Positions 1-8,370 of a stretch of 64,000 bases of DNA are shown here, piece after piece. Each line of letters starts with the position of its first letter. Within the stretch, counting starts at the first letter, position 1. The position numbers and the translations under genes were made by a program. Origin of the DNA: Dyella_A sp035685805 (lineage in GTDB: Bacteria; Pseudomonadota; Gammaproteobacteria; Xanthomonadales; Rhodanobacteraceae); NCBI RefSeq assembly GCF_035685805.1, contig NZ_DASSAB010000043.1, positions 124,001-188,000 of the forward strand, read 5' to 3'. The notes under the pieces are model-generated. The model was not told the origin of the DNA, did no database searches, and worked only from the letters and a program-made list of their open reading frames with translations.

Positions 1-1080
1 CGCCACGGCAATCGCCTGCAGGCTCCAGTGCCGCGCCACCGCCGCCCCGGTGGCGAACACCAGCACCGCAGCCAGGATGCGCTCCAGCGTGTCGCCGAAA
101 GACAGCGCATCGAACACCACCCGGCCGATCGATTCGGCCGGCCCGGACTCGTCGCCGACCTTGCCGCGCTTGACCAGGAACTCCGCCGGCGCGTGCCCGC
201 CGCCGACGTCGTCGGGAGATGCCTGGTCGCCTGATGACACGCCGTGCCGGTGCGGATGCCGGGCCACGATCATCAGCTCGGCGTGACGCAGGCCGACGCC
301 GGCAGAGAACGCGGCCAGGAACGTCGACGCCGACAGCGATTCGGCCGCCGCGTACGCCAGCATCATGATCGCCATTGCCAGGAAATCGCTGGGCGCCGTG
401 TCGTTGGTGAGCGACTTGATCCGCGTGCCGAGCAGGCCCAGGCCCCAGCCGATGCCGCCGCCCACGGCCACGCCCACCGGCAGTGACCACGCGATGTTGG
501 CGAAGAACCAGTGGCCGAGCGCGCCATCGGACACGCTGCCGGTGTGGTCCAGCAGCAGCAGCGCCAGGATCAGGAACGGCAGCGCCGCGCCGTCATTGAG
601 GCCGGCTTCGCCGGAGAGCGCGCCCCGCATGGCGTCATGGTCGGAGGCATCGTCCACAGCCACGATGCTGGCCAGCACCGGGTCCGTAGGCGCAATCATC
701 GCTCCGCACAGCAGGGCCAGCTCCCACGGCGTGCCGAACAGCAGGTGCATCGCCACGCAGACGCCACCGATGCACAACAGCATGGCCGGAAACGCCAGTC
801 GCCACGCCGTGCGCCAAGCCACGTGGCGAAAGCCCACGCGCAGCTTCAGTCCGCCGATGAACAGCGACACCACCAGTGCCAGCTCGCTGGCCAGCGCCAC
901 CCATTCGGGATGCTTCGGAAAATCGATCCACACCTGATCGAGGAACCACGGCCCGCCGACGACACCGGCCGCGAGAAAGATCCAGAACGAGGTGATCGGC
1001 AGGCGCCGGATCCAGCCCGTGGCCAGTCCGGCCAGCAAAAGCAGCACGCCGCAGGCGGCGATCCAGGCAGTCAGGCCCAT
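1..1080 (-). CDS. Cation:proton antiporter, CPA1-like (3' end cut by window edge)
   Basis: Inner-membrane Na+(K+)/H+ exchanger. The 360 residues visible start at an ATG at 1080 and stay open to the left edge, so the C-terminus is missing. The chain is a series of hydrophobic helices. APTDPVLAS (about residues 130-138) carries the buried Asp typical of the family, and SGEAGLNDG (about 156-164) is a conserved neighbouring helix motif. A hydrophilic, His- and Asp-rich insert lies near residues 280-320 before hydrophobic sequence resumes. The gene lies 82 bp downstream of the YihY gene on the same strand and may be co-transcribed with it. Ion specificity cannot be read from sequence. Confidence 0.85.
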   Translation of the reverse strand, partial: MGLTAWIAACGVLLLLAGLATGWIRRLPITSFWIFLAAGVVGGPWFLDQVWIDFPKHPEWVALASELALVVSLFIGGLKLRVGFRHVAWRTAWRLAFPAMLLCIGGVCVAMHLLFGTPWELALLCGAMIAPTDPVLASIVAVDDASDHDAMRGALSGEAGLNDGAALPFLILALLLLDHTGSVSDGALGHWFFANIAWSLPVGVAVGGGIGWGLGLLGTRIKSLTNDTAPSDFLAMAIMMLAYAAAESLSASTFLAAFSAGVGLRHAELMIVARHPHRHGVSSGDQASPDDVGGGHAPAEFLVKRGKVGDESGPAESIGRVVFDALSFGDTLERILAAVLVFATGAAVARHWSLQAIAVA

Positions 1081-1162
1081 GGTGCGCACTCCTTGTGGGT
1101 GACGGCATGGATGGAGACGCGGGGTCGAAGCGCCTTTTGGAGATGCAGAAGCCGGCCGGCGC

Positions 1163-2017
1163 TCATGCGGACGGACGCGCGTGGGCGGCAGGCGTGTCGG
1201 GCGTACCGCGCGCCTGGGCCAGCCCGTGGCTGAGCTCGGCCCCCATCAGCACGATCAGCGAGGCGTAGTACACCCACATCAGCAGCACCACGATGGCGCT
1301 GGCGGGCCCGTAGGCGCCGCCGATCTTGGACTTCTCGATGTACAGGGCGATCAGGAACTTGCCGCCCATGAACAGCAGCGTGGTCAGCAGCCCGCCGCGC
1401 ACCGCGTCGCGCCACGCCACGCGCACGTCGGCGAGAAACCGGTACATCGCTCCGAACGCCAGCCACAGGGCGAACAGCGCCACCACGTTCTCCAGCGCCA
1501 GCCACCACACGCTGTCGCGCGGCACCACCAGGCTGATCAGCGTGGTGAGCGAAAACGACACCACCACCAAGAACCCCACCCCCACCAGCACGCCGATCGC
1601 GCGGGCGCGCGCCAGCAGCCAGCCGGTGAGCGCCTTGCCCGGCTCCGGCTCCACGTTCCACACGCGGTTGAGGCTGTTCTGCATCTGCGCGAACACCGCC
1701 GAGGCGCTGAAAAGGGTGATGCCGAGGCCCACCACGCCGAGCAGGTGGCCCAGCTGGGGGCGGTCCTTGGCGCTGTGGATCACCAGTCGCGCCGCGGCTG
1801 CGCCGTCTTCGCCGACGATCGCGGCCATGGTCTGGATCAGCTGTTGCTCCAGCCCGGGGCGGATCGCCGACACCGCCCAAAGCACCAGTACCAGTACCGG
1901 TGCGAACGAGAAAGCCGAGTAGAACGCCAGCGCCGCGGCGCGGGTAAACAGTTCATCGTCCCAGAAGCCGGAAAAGACTTTGCGGATCAGGTGAACACCC
2001 TGCTTGATCGAAAACAT
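1163..2017 (-). CDS. YihY/BrkB family inner-membrane protein
   Basis: A 284-residue polytopic membrane protein of the YihY/virulence factor BrkB family, once misannotated as ribonuclease BN. An N-terminal amphipathic stretch is followed by about six hydrophobic helices. The family signature around AAALAFYSAFSFAPVLVL (residues about 27-44) and the late YGPASAIVVLLMWVYY segment are both present. The molecular function of the family is unsettled; a transport role has been suggested. The C-terminus is a short Ala/Pro/His-rich tail. It sits upstream of the antiporter gene on the same strand. Confidence 0.85.
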   Translation of the reverse strand: MFSIKQGVHLIRKVFSGFWDDELFTRAAALAFYSAFSFAPVLVLVLWAVSAIRPGLEQQLIQTMAAIVGEDGAAAARLVIHSAKDRPQLGHLLGVVGLGITLFSASAVFAQMQNSLNRVWNVEPEPGKALTGWLLARARAIGVLVGVGFLVVVSFSLTTLISLVVPRDSVWWLALENVVALFALWLAFGAMYRFLADVRVAWRDAVRGGLLTTLLFMGGKFLIALYIEKSKIGGAYGPASAIVVLLMWVYYASLIVLMGAELSHGLAQARGTPDTPAAHARPSA

Positions 2018-2284
2018 GCCGAAGAAGGTCCTGCCGGGGAACGCGCGGGCGGATGGCCGACGACGCTAGCATCGCGCCCGGTAGTGAGTGCGTGAGCGCG
2101 GCGGCAATGGCCGGTGGACGGCTGGCAGCCGTCGGCGCGCCGAGGGGGGCGGGGCCCACGCTGCGCAGGCTGGCCTTCGCAAGGACGTCACATGGCTGAA
2201 CCGTTGCCGGCCAATAGACATAGTTCTAACGGGAAACCGGTTAAAAAAAGCGGTGAAGTACAGCCCGCTTGGACGCGCATCGAC

Positions 2285-2644
2285 ATGACTGCCATTTTGC
2301 TAGTGGAAGACGAACCGGCGGTCCGCGAGGTGACCGCGACCCTGCTGCGCCATTGCGGCTTCGTCATGCACACCGCCGCCACGCCCGACGAGGCACTCGC
2401 CGTGGTGGCGCGCCACCCGATCGATATCCTGCTCACCGACGTCTACCTGCTGGGCCACTCCGACGGCTACAGCATGACCCGGCAGCTGCGCAGCCAGGGG
2501 TGGAAGGGCCGCGTGATCTTCACCTCCGGCGATCCCGACGCCATCGATGCCGCCCGGCTGGAGGACGAAGACGCGCCGTTCCTGCCCAAGCCCTACGGCC
2601 GAAACATGCTGCTGGAGGCGATCCGGGAGCTCGAGCGCAGCTGA
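2285..2644 (+). CDS. Single-domain response regulator (CheY-like receiver)
   Basis: A stand-alone receiver domain of 119 residues with no output domain. The acidic pocket is E8/D9, the predicted phosphorylation site is D52 (in ILLTDVYLLG), the switch Thr/Ser is T80/S81 and the conserved Lys is K102 in the LPKPYG motif. I chose the ATG at 2285 because the receiver fold begins immediately after it. An in-frame start further upstream would add a basic tail with no family match. No obvious Shine-Dalgarno precedes the ATG. There is no histidine kinase next to it, so its partner is unknown. Confidence 0.8.
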   Translation: MTAILLVEDEPAVREVTATLLRHCGFVMHTAATPDEALAVVARHPIDILLTDVYLLGHSDGYSMTRQLRSQGWKGRVIFTSGDPDAIDAARLEDEDAPFLPKPYGRNMLLEAIRELERS

Positions 2645-2703
2645 CGCGCCCGGCGGACTCGCTCAACGGTCTCTCCCGGCGCTCCTGCGCACGGCAGGAC
2701 CGC

Positions 2704-3621
2704 TCAGCGCCGCGCACGCGGCCGCTTCAGCAGGGCGATCAACGACTGGGCGTCGAACGGCGCATGCACTTTCGCGTCATTGTCAAAATACACGTAGACG
2801 TCGCGCGGCTGCACCGGTGCGTCGCTGCCGGATACCCGCACCGCGTCGGGCGACTGCTCGCCCCGTTCCCAGTACCCGATGCGTCGTGCCCAGGCGCGCA
2901 GCGCCTGGTCGCCGTAGCCGCTGCTGTAGAGCTCGGTGTCACCATGCAGCCGCACGTAGACAAAGTCCGCGGTGAGATCGTGCATCACCGGATGAAGGCC
3001 CGCGGTGTCCGCCGCCACCAGCGCCACCTGGTGCCGCCGCAGCTGGTCCACCAGCGCCGGATCGATGAAGCTCGCGTGGCGCACCTCCACCGCGTGGCGC
3101 AGCGGACGCGACTGCAGAACCTCCAGATGCGGATCGGCCACGCGGTGGTCGTGGTCGCGCGCCAGCATGGCCGCCTGCGCGGTGGTGCGTGGCAGCGCCT
3201 GCAGGAACGACTCGAACAGCTCCGGCTGCCAGCGGAAGTTCGGCGGGAATTGCCACAGCAGCGGGCCGAGCTTTTCCTCCAGCGCCAGCACGCCGGACGC
3301 AAGGAAGTTGGCGAAGGGGCCGTCGATCTCCCGCAGCCGCTTCACGTGCGTGAGGAACCGTGGCGCCTTCACCGAGAACACGAAATGCTCCGGCGTCTCG
3401 GCGTACCACTGCCGATACGAGCGCGCCTTCTGCAGTGAATAGAACGAGCCGTTGAGCTCGATGGTGGGAAACAGGCCGGCGGCGTACGCCAGCTCCCGGC
3501 GCTGCAGCAGATCCTCCGGATAGAACGTGCCGCGCCAGCCCTTGTAGCGCCAGCCCGAGATGCCCACGCGCACGCTCACGGCCGTGCTCCGGCCCGCGCG
3601 TGACGGCGTTGTCTCGCGCAT
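2704..3621 (-). CDS. DUF72 family protein (YecE-like)
   Basis: A member of the DUF72/YecE family, TIM-barrel-like proteins of unknown biochemical function. The N-terminal family signature VRVGISGWRYKGWRG, the SFYSLQ segment and the late YVYFDNDAKVHAP motif are all visible. The ATG at 3621 gives about 305 residues. An in-frame start at 3753 would overlap the divergent flavoprotein gene and adds only unconserved residues. Its close divergent placement next to the thioredoxin-reductase-like gene may mean a shared promoter region. Product identity is good; function is not known. Confidence 0.8.
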   Translation of the reverse strand: MRETTPSRAGRSTAVSVRVGISGWRYKGWRGTFYPEDLLQRRELAYAAGLFPTIELNGSFYSLQKARSYRQWYAETPEHFVFSVKAPRFLTHVKRLREIDGPFANFLASGVLALEEKLGPLLWQFPPNFRWQPELFESFLQALPRTTAQAAMLARDHDHRVADPHLEVLQSRPLRHAVEVRHASFIDPALVDQLRRHQVALVAADTAGLHPVMHDLTADFVYVRLHGDTELYSSGYGDQALRAWARRIGYWERGEQSPDAVRVSGSDAPVQPRDVYVYFDNDAKVHAPFDAQSLIALLKRPRARR

Positions 3622-3746
3622 CGTGCCGCGCATGGCCGCCTTGGCTCGCCATGCACGCTGCGTGGATCGCATCGCGTCCACTGTGGGCGATGGCGCGGTG
3701 GTGAATACCGTGCGCCGCCCTTCACCTGCCCAAGGAGCGAGCCGCA

Positions 3747-4691
3747 ATGGCACAGCAGGCTTCCGCGCAAGCCGATATCCCGGTACTCGATTGCGTCGTG
3801 ATCGGCGCCGGCCCGGCCGGCCTCACCGCGGCGACGTACCTGGCGCGCTACCGGCGCCGGCTGCTGGTGCTCGATGCCGGCGCGAGCCGAGCGCGCTGGA
3901 TTCCGGCCAGCCACAACTGCCCCGGGTTCCCGATGGGCGTGGCGGGCGATCGGCTGCTGGCGCGCTATCGCGAGCAGGCACTGCGCAGCGGGGTGGTGAT
4001 TCAGCGTGCCCGGGTGGAGGCCGTCGCGCGGGCGGACGATGCGGGGCCCGAGCAGGCGTTCACCATCGATGGCAGGACGGAAGGTCGCGCCGCACGCTGG
4101 CGGGCGCGCCACGTGGTGCTCGCCACCGGCGTGGTCGATCGCCTGCCCGCGATGGAACATCGGGACGAGGCGATCGCGCAGGGCGTGTTGCGACTGTGCG
4201 CGGTGTGTGACGCCTACGAGGCGCGCGACCAGCGCATGGCGGTGCTGGGCAAGGAGCTGGAGGCCACGCTCGGCCACGCCCGTTTCCTGCGCACGTTTTC
4301 GCGCAGCGTCACTGCGCTGGTCACCGGCGGCGACGCGGCGGTGCGCGTGGAAAGCGTCGACGAGGGCATCTCGCTGCGCTGCGGGCCGGTGCAGCTGGCG
4401 CTGGTCGACGGCGAATGCGCGGTTCGTTTCGCCGACGGCAGCACGTGCAGCTACCAGACGCTCTATCCCGTGCTGGGGGCCGTGCCCCAGGCCGGCATGG
4501 TGCAGGCGCTGGCACCGCAGGCGGACGCGCAGGGCGCGCTGCGGGTGGGCGATCACATGGAAACCAGCGTTCCGGGGTTGTACGCGATCGGCGACCTGGT
4601 CAGCGGGCTCAACCAGATCAGCGTGGCGGTCGGCCATGCCGCGCTGGCTGCCACGGCGATCCACCGCGCGTTGCCACCGCGATTCGCCTGA
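3747..4691 (+). CDS. Thioredoxin-reductase-like FAD-dependent oxidoreductase
   Basis: A 314-residue pyridine nucleotide-disulfide oxidoreductase of the thioredoxin reductase class. FAD binding is shown by GAGPAGL (residues 20-26), an ATG motif (LATG, about 126-129) and the C-terminal AIGDLVSGLNQISVAVG segment. A CAVCD active-site pair (C151, C154) is in the usual place for a low-molecular-weight thioredoxin reductase. The second dinucleotide motif is unusual: where GGGNSA is expected the chain reads VLGKELEATLGHA, so NADPH binding may be altered. It is not certain that this is the housekeeping TrxB; a paralogue or a ferredoxin-type reductase is possible. An AAGGAG ribosome site lies just upstream of the ATG. 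Confidence 0.8.
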   Translation: MAQQASAQADIPVLDCVVIGAGPAGLTAATYLARYRRRLLVLDAGASRARWIPASHNCPGFPMGVAGDRLLARYREQALRSGVVIQRARVEAVARADDAGPEQAFTIDGRTEGRAARWRARHVVLATGVVDRLPAMEHRDEAIAQGVLRLCAVCDAYEARDQRMAVLGKELEATLGHARFLRTFSRSVTALVTGGDAAVRVESVDEGISLRCGPVQLALVDGECAVRFADGSTCSYQTLYPVLGAVPQAGMVQALAPQADAQGALRVGDHMETSVPGLYAIGDLVSGLNQISVAVGHAALAATAIHRALPPRFA

Positions 4692-4818
4692 GCCGCAGGC
4701 AGGCGAATGTGCGGCACGCGCGTGAACCGCTGGGGACAACGCCGTCCAGCGGACCGTGCGGGCGCGGCTCACCCGCAAATGCAGCAGCTCTCCACGCCGC
4801 GGCTGCGGCGCCATCTGC

Positions 4819-5013
4819 TCACGCGTCGCCGCCCGTGTGCTTGCGCTGGTGATTGTCCTGTCCCACATCGTTGCGCGCATTGCCGGAGGCGTCGGTGTCT
4901 TCCGGTCGCTTGGGCACCTTGGAGTGGCGGTCGGCCTGCGACTCGTGCGCGGGCGGCGACGCGTCACCGGACTTCGGGTCCCTGTGCTGCGGGTGATCTT
5001 TCTGCGGGCTCAT
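4819..5013 (-). CDS. Small very hydrophilic protein
   Basis: Sixty-four residues made almost entirely of D, H, K, P, S, N, Q and G, with no hydrophobic segment, so probably disordered. A GGAGAAACCCAG ribosome site leads into the ATG at 5013, which supports translation. I do not recognise the family. It resembles in composition the small proteins at 14779 and 15153 in this window, which suggests one class of small stress or desiccation-type proteins. Function not assigned. Confidence 0.55.
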   Translation of the reverse strand: MSPQKDHPQHRDPKSGDASPPAHESQADRHSKVPKRPEDTDASGNARNDVGQDNHQRKHTGGDA

Positions 5014-5429
5014 CTGGGTTTCTCCATGCGGGGAGGATCCAGCGGATCACGATGCGGTTGCAGCGCTGGTGAACGCACTGCGATGGCGTGACGACGTGAG
5101 TAGCGGTCTGCGCCCGGAGCGTCCTTCTACCTCTCTCACCGTTGCCATTCGCACGTTCCTTCGGTTTCGTGCACAGCCAGACACGCGCTGTTGACCGCTG
5201 ACTTACACCACCGCTCGCACCATCGCTGGAGGCGGTGAAGCGGGCGGCGGTGCGGTAGCCGTGCCATATCGGCGCTGCGCAATCGGTCGGGCCTGCCACG
5301 ACGGCGCGTCAGCAGACCCGGGTGATCACGCCGTGGCGAACGCATGTCATCAGCCCCATCGCGGCGCCGCACCCGTGCCGCCAGGGCTTGGCCTTGCCGC
5401 CCATTGCACGCAAACCAAAGGAGCCCCTC
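5014..5429. other. Gene-free stretch between the small protein and the TPP-enzyme operon
   Basis: About 416 bp separates the divergent small-protein gene from the first operon gene. Open frames across it have no family signal and no ribosome site, and read as shadows of high-GC sequence. It must hold both divergent promoters, but I see no convincing -35/-10 pair, terminator or repeat. A plain AAAGGAG ribosome site closes the stretch just before 5430. Confidence 0.5.
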
Positions 5430-7226
5430 ATGAGCCAGACCGTCGGCGATTTCCTGCTTCAGCGCCTGTCCGAGTGGGGCGTGAAGCGCATCTTTGGCTA
5501 CCCCGGCGATGGCATCAACGGGATCATGGGCGCGATGGGTCGTGCCGCCGACCGCTTCGACTACGTGCGGGTGCGGCATGAAGAAATGGCTGCCTTCATG
5601 GCCGGGGCGCACGCCAAGTTCACCGGCGAGGTGGGTGTGTGCATGGCGACCTCCGGCCCCGGCGCGATCCACCTGCTGAACGGCCTGTACGACGCCAGCA
5701 TGGACCACATGCCCGTGGTCGCCATCGTCGGCCAGCAGGCGCGCAGCGCGCTCGGCAGCGACTACCAGCAGGGGGTCGACCTGCAGACCTTGTTCAAGGA
5801 CGTCGCCGGCTATGTGGAAACCGTTATGGCGCCCGCACAGGTGCGCCACGTGGTGGATCGCGCCATGCGCATCGCCGCGGCCGAGCGCTGCGTGACCTGC
5901 GTGATCGTGCCCAACGACCTGCAGGAGATGAAGGCGGTGCCCAGCCCGCCGCGCGCACACGGTGACGTTTACTCCGGCGTCGGCTATGCCCCTGCGCATC
6001 CGCAGCCGTCCGCACACGACCTGCAGCGCGCTGCCGAGGTGCTCAACGCGGGCAAGCGCGTGGCGATCCTGATCGGCGCCGGTGCCCTTCATGCAGGCGA
6101 GGAGGTGATCGCGCTGGCGCGTCACCTGGACGCCGGCGTGGCCAAGGCGCTGCTGGGCAAGGCGGCATTGCCGGACGACCTGCCGTTCGTCACCGGCTCG
6201 ATCGGCCTGCTCGGCACCAAGCCCAGCTGGGAGCTGATGAACGACTGCGACACCCTGCTGATGATCGGCACCACGTTCCCGTATTCGGAGTTCCTGCCGC
6301 CGGACGGGCAGGCGCGCGCGGTGCAGATCGACATCAATCCGCGCAACGTGTCGATGCGCTACCCGACCGAGGTCAACCTGATCGGCGACAGCGCCCAGGT
6401 GATCCGCGCGCTGTTGCCGCTGCTGCACCGGAAGGACAACCCCGACTGGCGCGAGCGGATCGAGGTGAACGTGCGCAAGTGGTGGCGCGCGCTGGAGGCC
6501 AAGGCGATGGAGCCGGCCGACCCGATCAATCCGCAGCGCATTTTCTGGGAGCTGTCGCCGCGCCTGCCGGGCAACGTGATCATCTGCGGCGACTGCGGTT
6601 CGCACACCAACTGGTATGCGCGCGACGTCAGGATCCGCCAGGGCATGATGGCGTCGCTGTCGGGCAAGCTGGCGACCATGGGCAGCGGCATGCCTTACGC
6701 GATCGCGGCGAAGATGGCCCACCCCGAGCGGCCGGTGCTGGCGATCGTCGGCGACGGCGCCATGCAGATGAACGGCAATGCGGAACTGATCACCGTCAAG
6801 CAGTACTGGGAGCGCTGGAGCAACCCGTGCTTCGTGGTGATGGTGCTGGCCAACCACGATCTCAATCAGGTCACCTGGGAGCAGCGCGCGCTGGCCGGCG
6901 ACCCCAAGTTTGCCGCGGCGCAGGACGTGGAGGATTTCCCCTACGCGGAGTACGCCCGCATGCTGGGCTTCAAGGGCATCCGGGTGGAACGGCCCGAGGA
7001 CATCGCCGCCGCCTGGGAGGAGGCGTTCGCCGCCGACCGTCCGGTGCTGCTCGAGTTCATCGCCGATCCGGACGTGCCGCCGTTGCCGCCGCACATCCGC
7101 TGGGCGCAGGCCAAGGCGTACATGACGGCGCTGGCCAAGGGTGATCCGGACGAGCTGGGCATCATCCGCCAGAGCCTGCGCGACATGATGGCCGGGCTGC
7201 TGCCGGGCGATTCGAAAAACGCATGA
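5430..7226 (+). CDS. TPP-dependent enzyme, pyruvate oxidase / acetolactate synthase type
   Basis: A 598-residue thiamine pyrophosphate enzyme with the usual three-domain order: pyrimidine-binding, central and PP-binding. The catalytic-type Glu is E51 in RHEEMAAFMAGAHAK. The TPP/Mg motif starts at residue 441 (GDGAMQMNGN) and ends with an Asn-containing NHDLN. The overall pattern is that of pyruvate oxidase/dehydrogenase (PoxB-like) homologues rather than biosynthetic acetolactate synthase, but the substrate is not certain. I chose the ATG at 5430 because AAAGGAG sits just before it and upstream residues are not conserved. It is the first gene of the operon and overlaps the next start in an ATGA. 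Confidence 0.85.
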   Translation: MSQTVGDFLLQRLSEWGVKRIFGYPGDGINGIMGAMGRAADRFDYVRVRHEEMAAFMAGAHAKFTGEVGVCMATSGPGAIHLLNGLYDASMDHMPVVAIVGQQARSALGSDYQQGVDLQTLFKDVAGYVETVMAPAQVRHVVDRAMRIAAAERCVTCVIVPNDLQEMKAVPSPPRAHGDVYSGVGYAPAHPQPSAHDLQRAAEVLNAGKRVAILIGAGALHAGEEVIALARHLDAGVAKALLGKAALPDDLPFVTGSIGLLGTKPSWELMNDCDTLLMIGTTFPYSEFLPPDGQARAVQIDINPRNVSMRYPTEVNLIGDSAQVIRALLPLLHRKDNPDWRERIEVNVRKWWRALEAKAMEPADPINPQRIFWELSPRLPGNVIICGDCGSHTNWYARDVRIRQGMMASLSGKLATMGSGMPYAIAAKMAHPERPVLAIVGDGAMQMNGNAELITVKQYWERWSNPCFVVMVLANHDLNQVTWEQRALAGDPKFAAAQDVEDFPYAEYARMLGFKGIRVERPEDIAAAWEEAFAADRPVLLEFIADPDVPPLPPHIRWAQAKAYMTALAKGDPDELGIIRQSLRDMMAGLLPGDSKNA

Positions 7227-8326
7227 GCGCGCCGGCCGCCCCCATCGAACGGGTCGAGGCGGTGGCCTACCGCATACCCACCGACCAGCCCGAAGCCGAC
7301 GGCACGCTGGAATGGTGCTCGACCACCCTGGCGATCGCCCGCGTGCATGCCGGTGGCGAATGCGGCCTGGGTTACACCTACGCCCATCGCAGCGCGGTGG
7401 CATTGATCGGCGAGCCGCTGCGCGGGGTGTTGCTGGGCGGCGATCCGATGGATATCGACGGCCTGTGGCAGGCGATGCAGCGCGCGCTGCGCAACATCGG
7501 CCGGCCCGGCGTGGGGATGATGGCGGTGGCTGCGCTGGATCACGCGCTGTGGGATCTGCAGGGACGCCTGCTGCAGCGTCCGGTGGTGGACCTGCTGGGC
7601 CGCCGCCACCGCGCCGTGCCCGCCTACGGCAGCGGCGGCTTCACCTCGTACGGGCCGGATCGCCTGCAACAGCAGCTCGCCGGTTTCGTGGCGCAGGGTC
7701 TGGCGCGGGTGAAGATCAAGGTCGGTGCCGACCCCGCGCATGATCCGGCACGGCTGCGGCTGGCGCGCGAGGCAATCGGCGAGAAGGTTGCCCTGATGGT
7801 CGACGCCAACGGCGCCTACGACCGCGCGCAGGCGCCGCGCGAAGCCGAACGCTTCGCCGCCCATGGCGTGTGCTGGCTGGAAGAGCCGCTCAGCTCCGAC
7901 GACCTCGACGGCCTCGCCGCGCTGCGCAGCACGCTGCCGGCGGGGATGGACCAGGCCGCGGGTGAGTACGGCTGGGACGGCTGGTACTTCGAGCACATGC
8001 TGGCCGCCGGTGCGGTCGACGTGCTGCAGGTGGACAGCACCCGCTGCGGCGGTTTCAGCGGGTTCGTGCGGGCCGCGGCACTGGCCGACAGCCATGGCAT
8101 CGCCGTCTCCGCGCATTGCGCGCCGCACCTGCACGCGCACGTGTGCAGCGCGGTGGGGAACCTGGCGCACGTGGAGTACTTCCACGACCACGTGCGCATC
8201 GAGTCGATGTTCTTCGACGGCTTGCCGACGCTGCGCGACGGCGCGCTGTGGGTGGACTCTACGCGGCCCGGGTTGGGCCTCACCCTGAAACAGCCGGACG
8301 TGGAGCGTTTCCGGATCACCGCCTGA
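7223..8326 (+). CDS. Enolase-superfamily (mandelate racemase-like) sugar-acid enzyme
   Basis: A 367-residue enolase-superfamily enzyme that would act by abstracting the proton alpha to a carboxylate, for example as an acid-sugar dehydratase or a racemase. The mandelate racemase subgroup residues are visible: KIK base motif (K164, K166), metal ligands D194 (DANGAY), E220 (WLEEP) and E248 (AGEYGW), and the His/Asp pair D271 and H298. The N-terminal capping domain is present. The start ATG overlaps the TGA of the TPP gene, so translation is probably coupled. The substrate cannot be fixed from sequence. Confidence 0.85.
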   Translation: MSAPAAPIERVEAVAYRIPTDQPEADGTLEWCSTTLAIARVHAGGECGLGYTYAHRSAVALIGEPLRGVLLGGDPMDIDGLWQAMQRALRNIGRPGVGMMAVAALDHALWDLQGRLLQRPVVDLLGRRHRAVPAYGSGGFTSYGPDRLQQQLAGFVAQGLARVKIKVGADPAHDPARLRLAREAIGEKVALMVDANGAYDRAQAPREAERFAAHGVCWLEEPLSSDDLDGLAALRSTLPAGMDQAAGEYGWDGWYFEHMLAAGAVDVLQVDSTRCGGFSGFVRAAALADSHGIAVSAHCAPHLHAHVCSAVGNLAHVEYFHDHVRIESMFFDGLPTLRDGALWVDSTRPGLGLTLKQPDVERFRITA

Positions 8327-8370
8327 TCGCCGACCGCCTGTTTTTCCGACATCCGACCACTGGAGGAGCC

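Noticed and set aside
635..1108. 157-residue open frame on minus overlapping the antiporter
   Set aside because: It is the wrong frame of the antiporter gene; the frame from 1080 gives the family motifs.
5136..7403. 755-residue open frame on minus opposite the TPP enzyme
   Set aside because: Antisense shadow of a recognised TPP enzyme with no motifs of its own.
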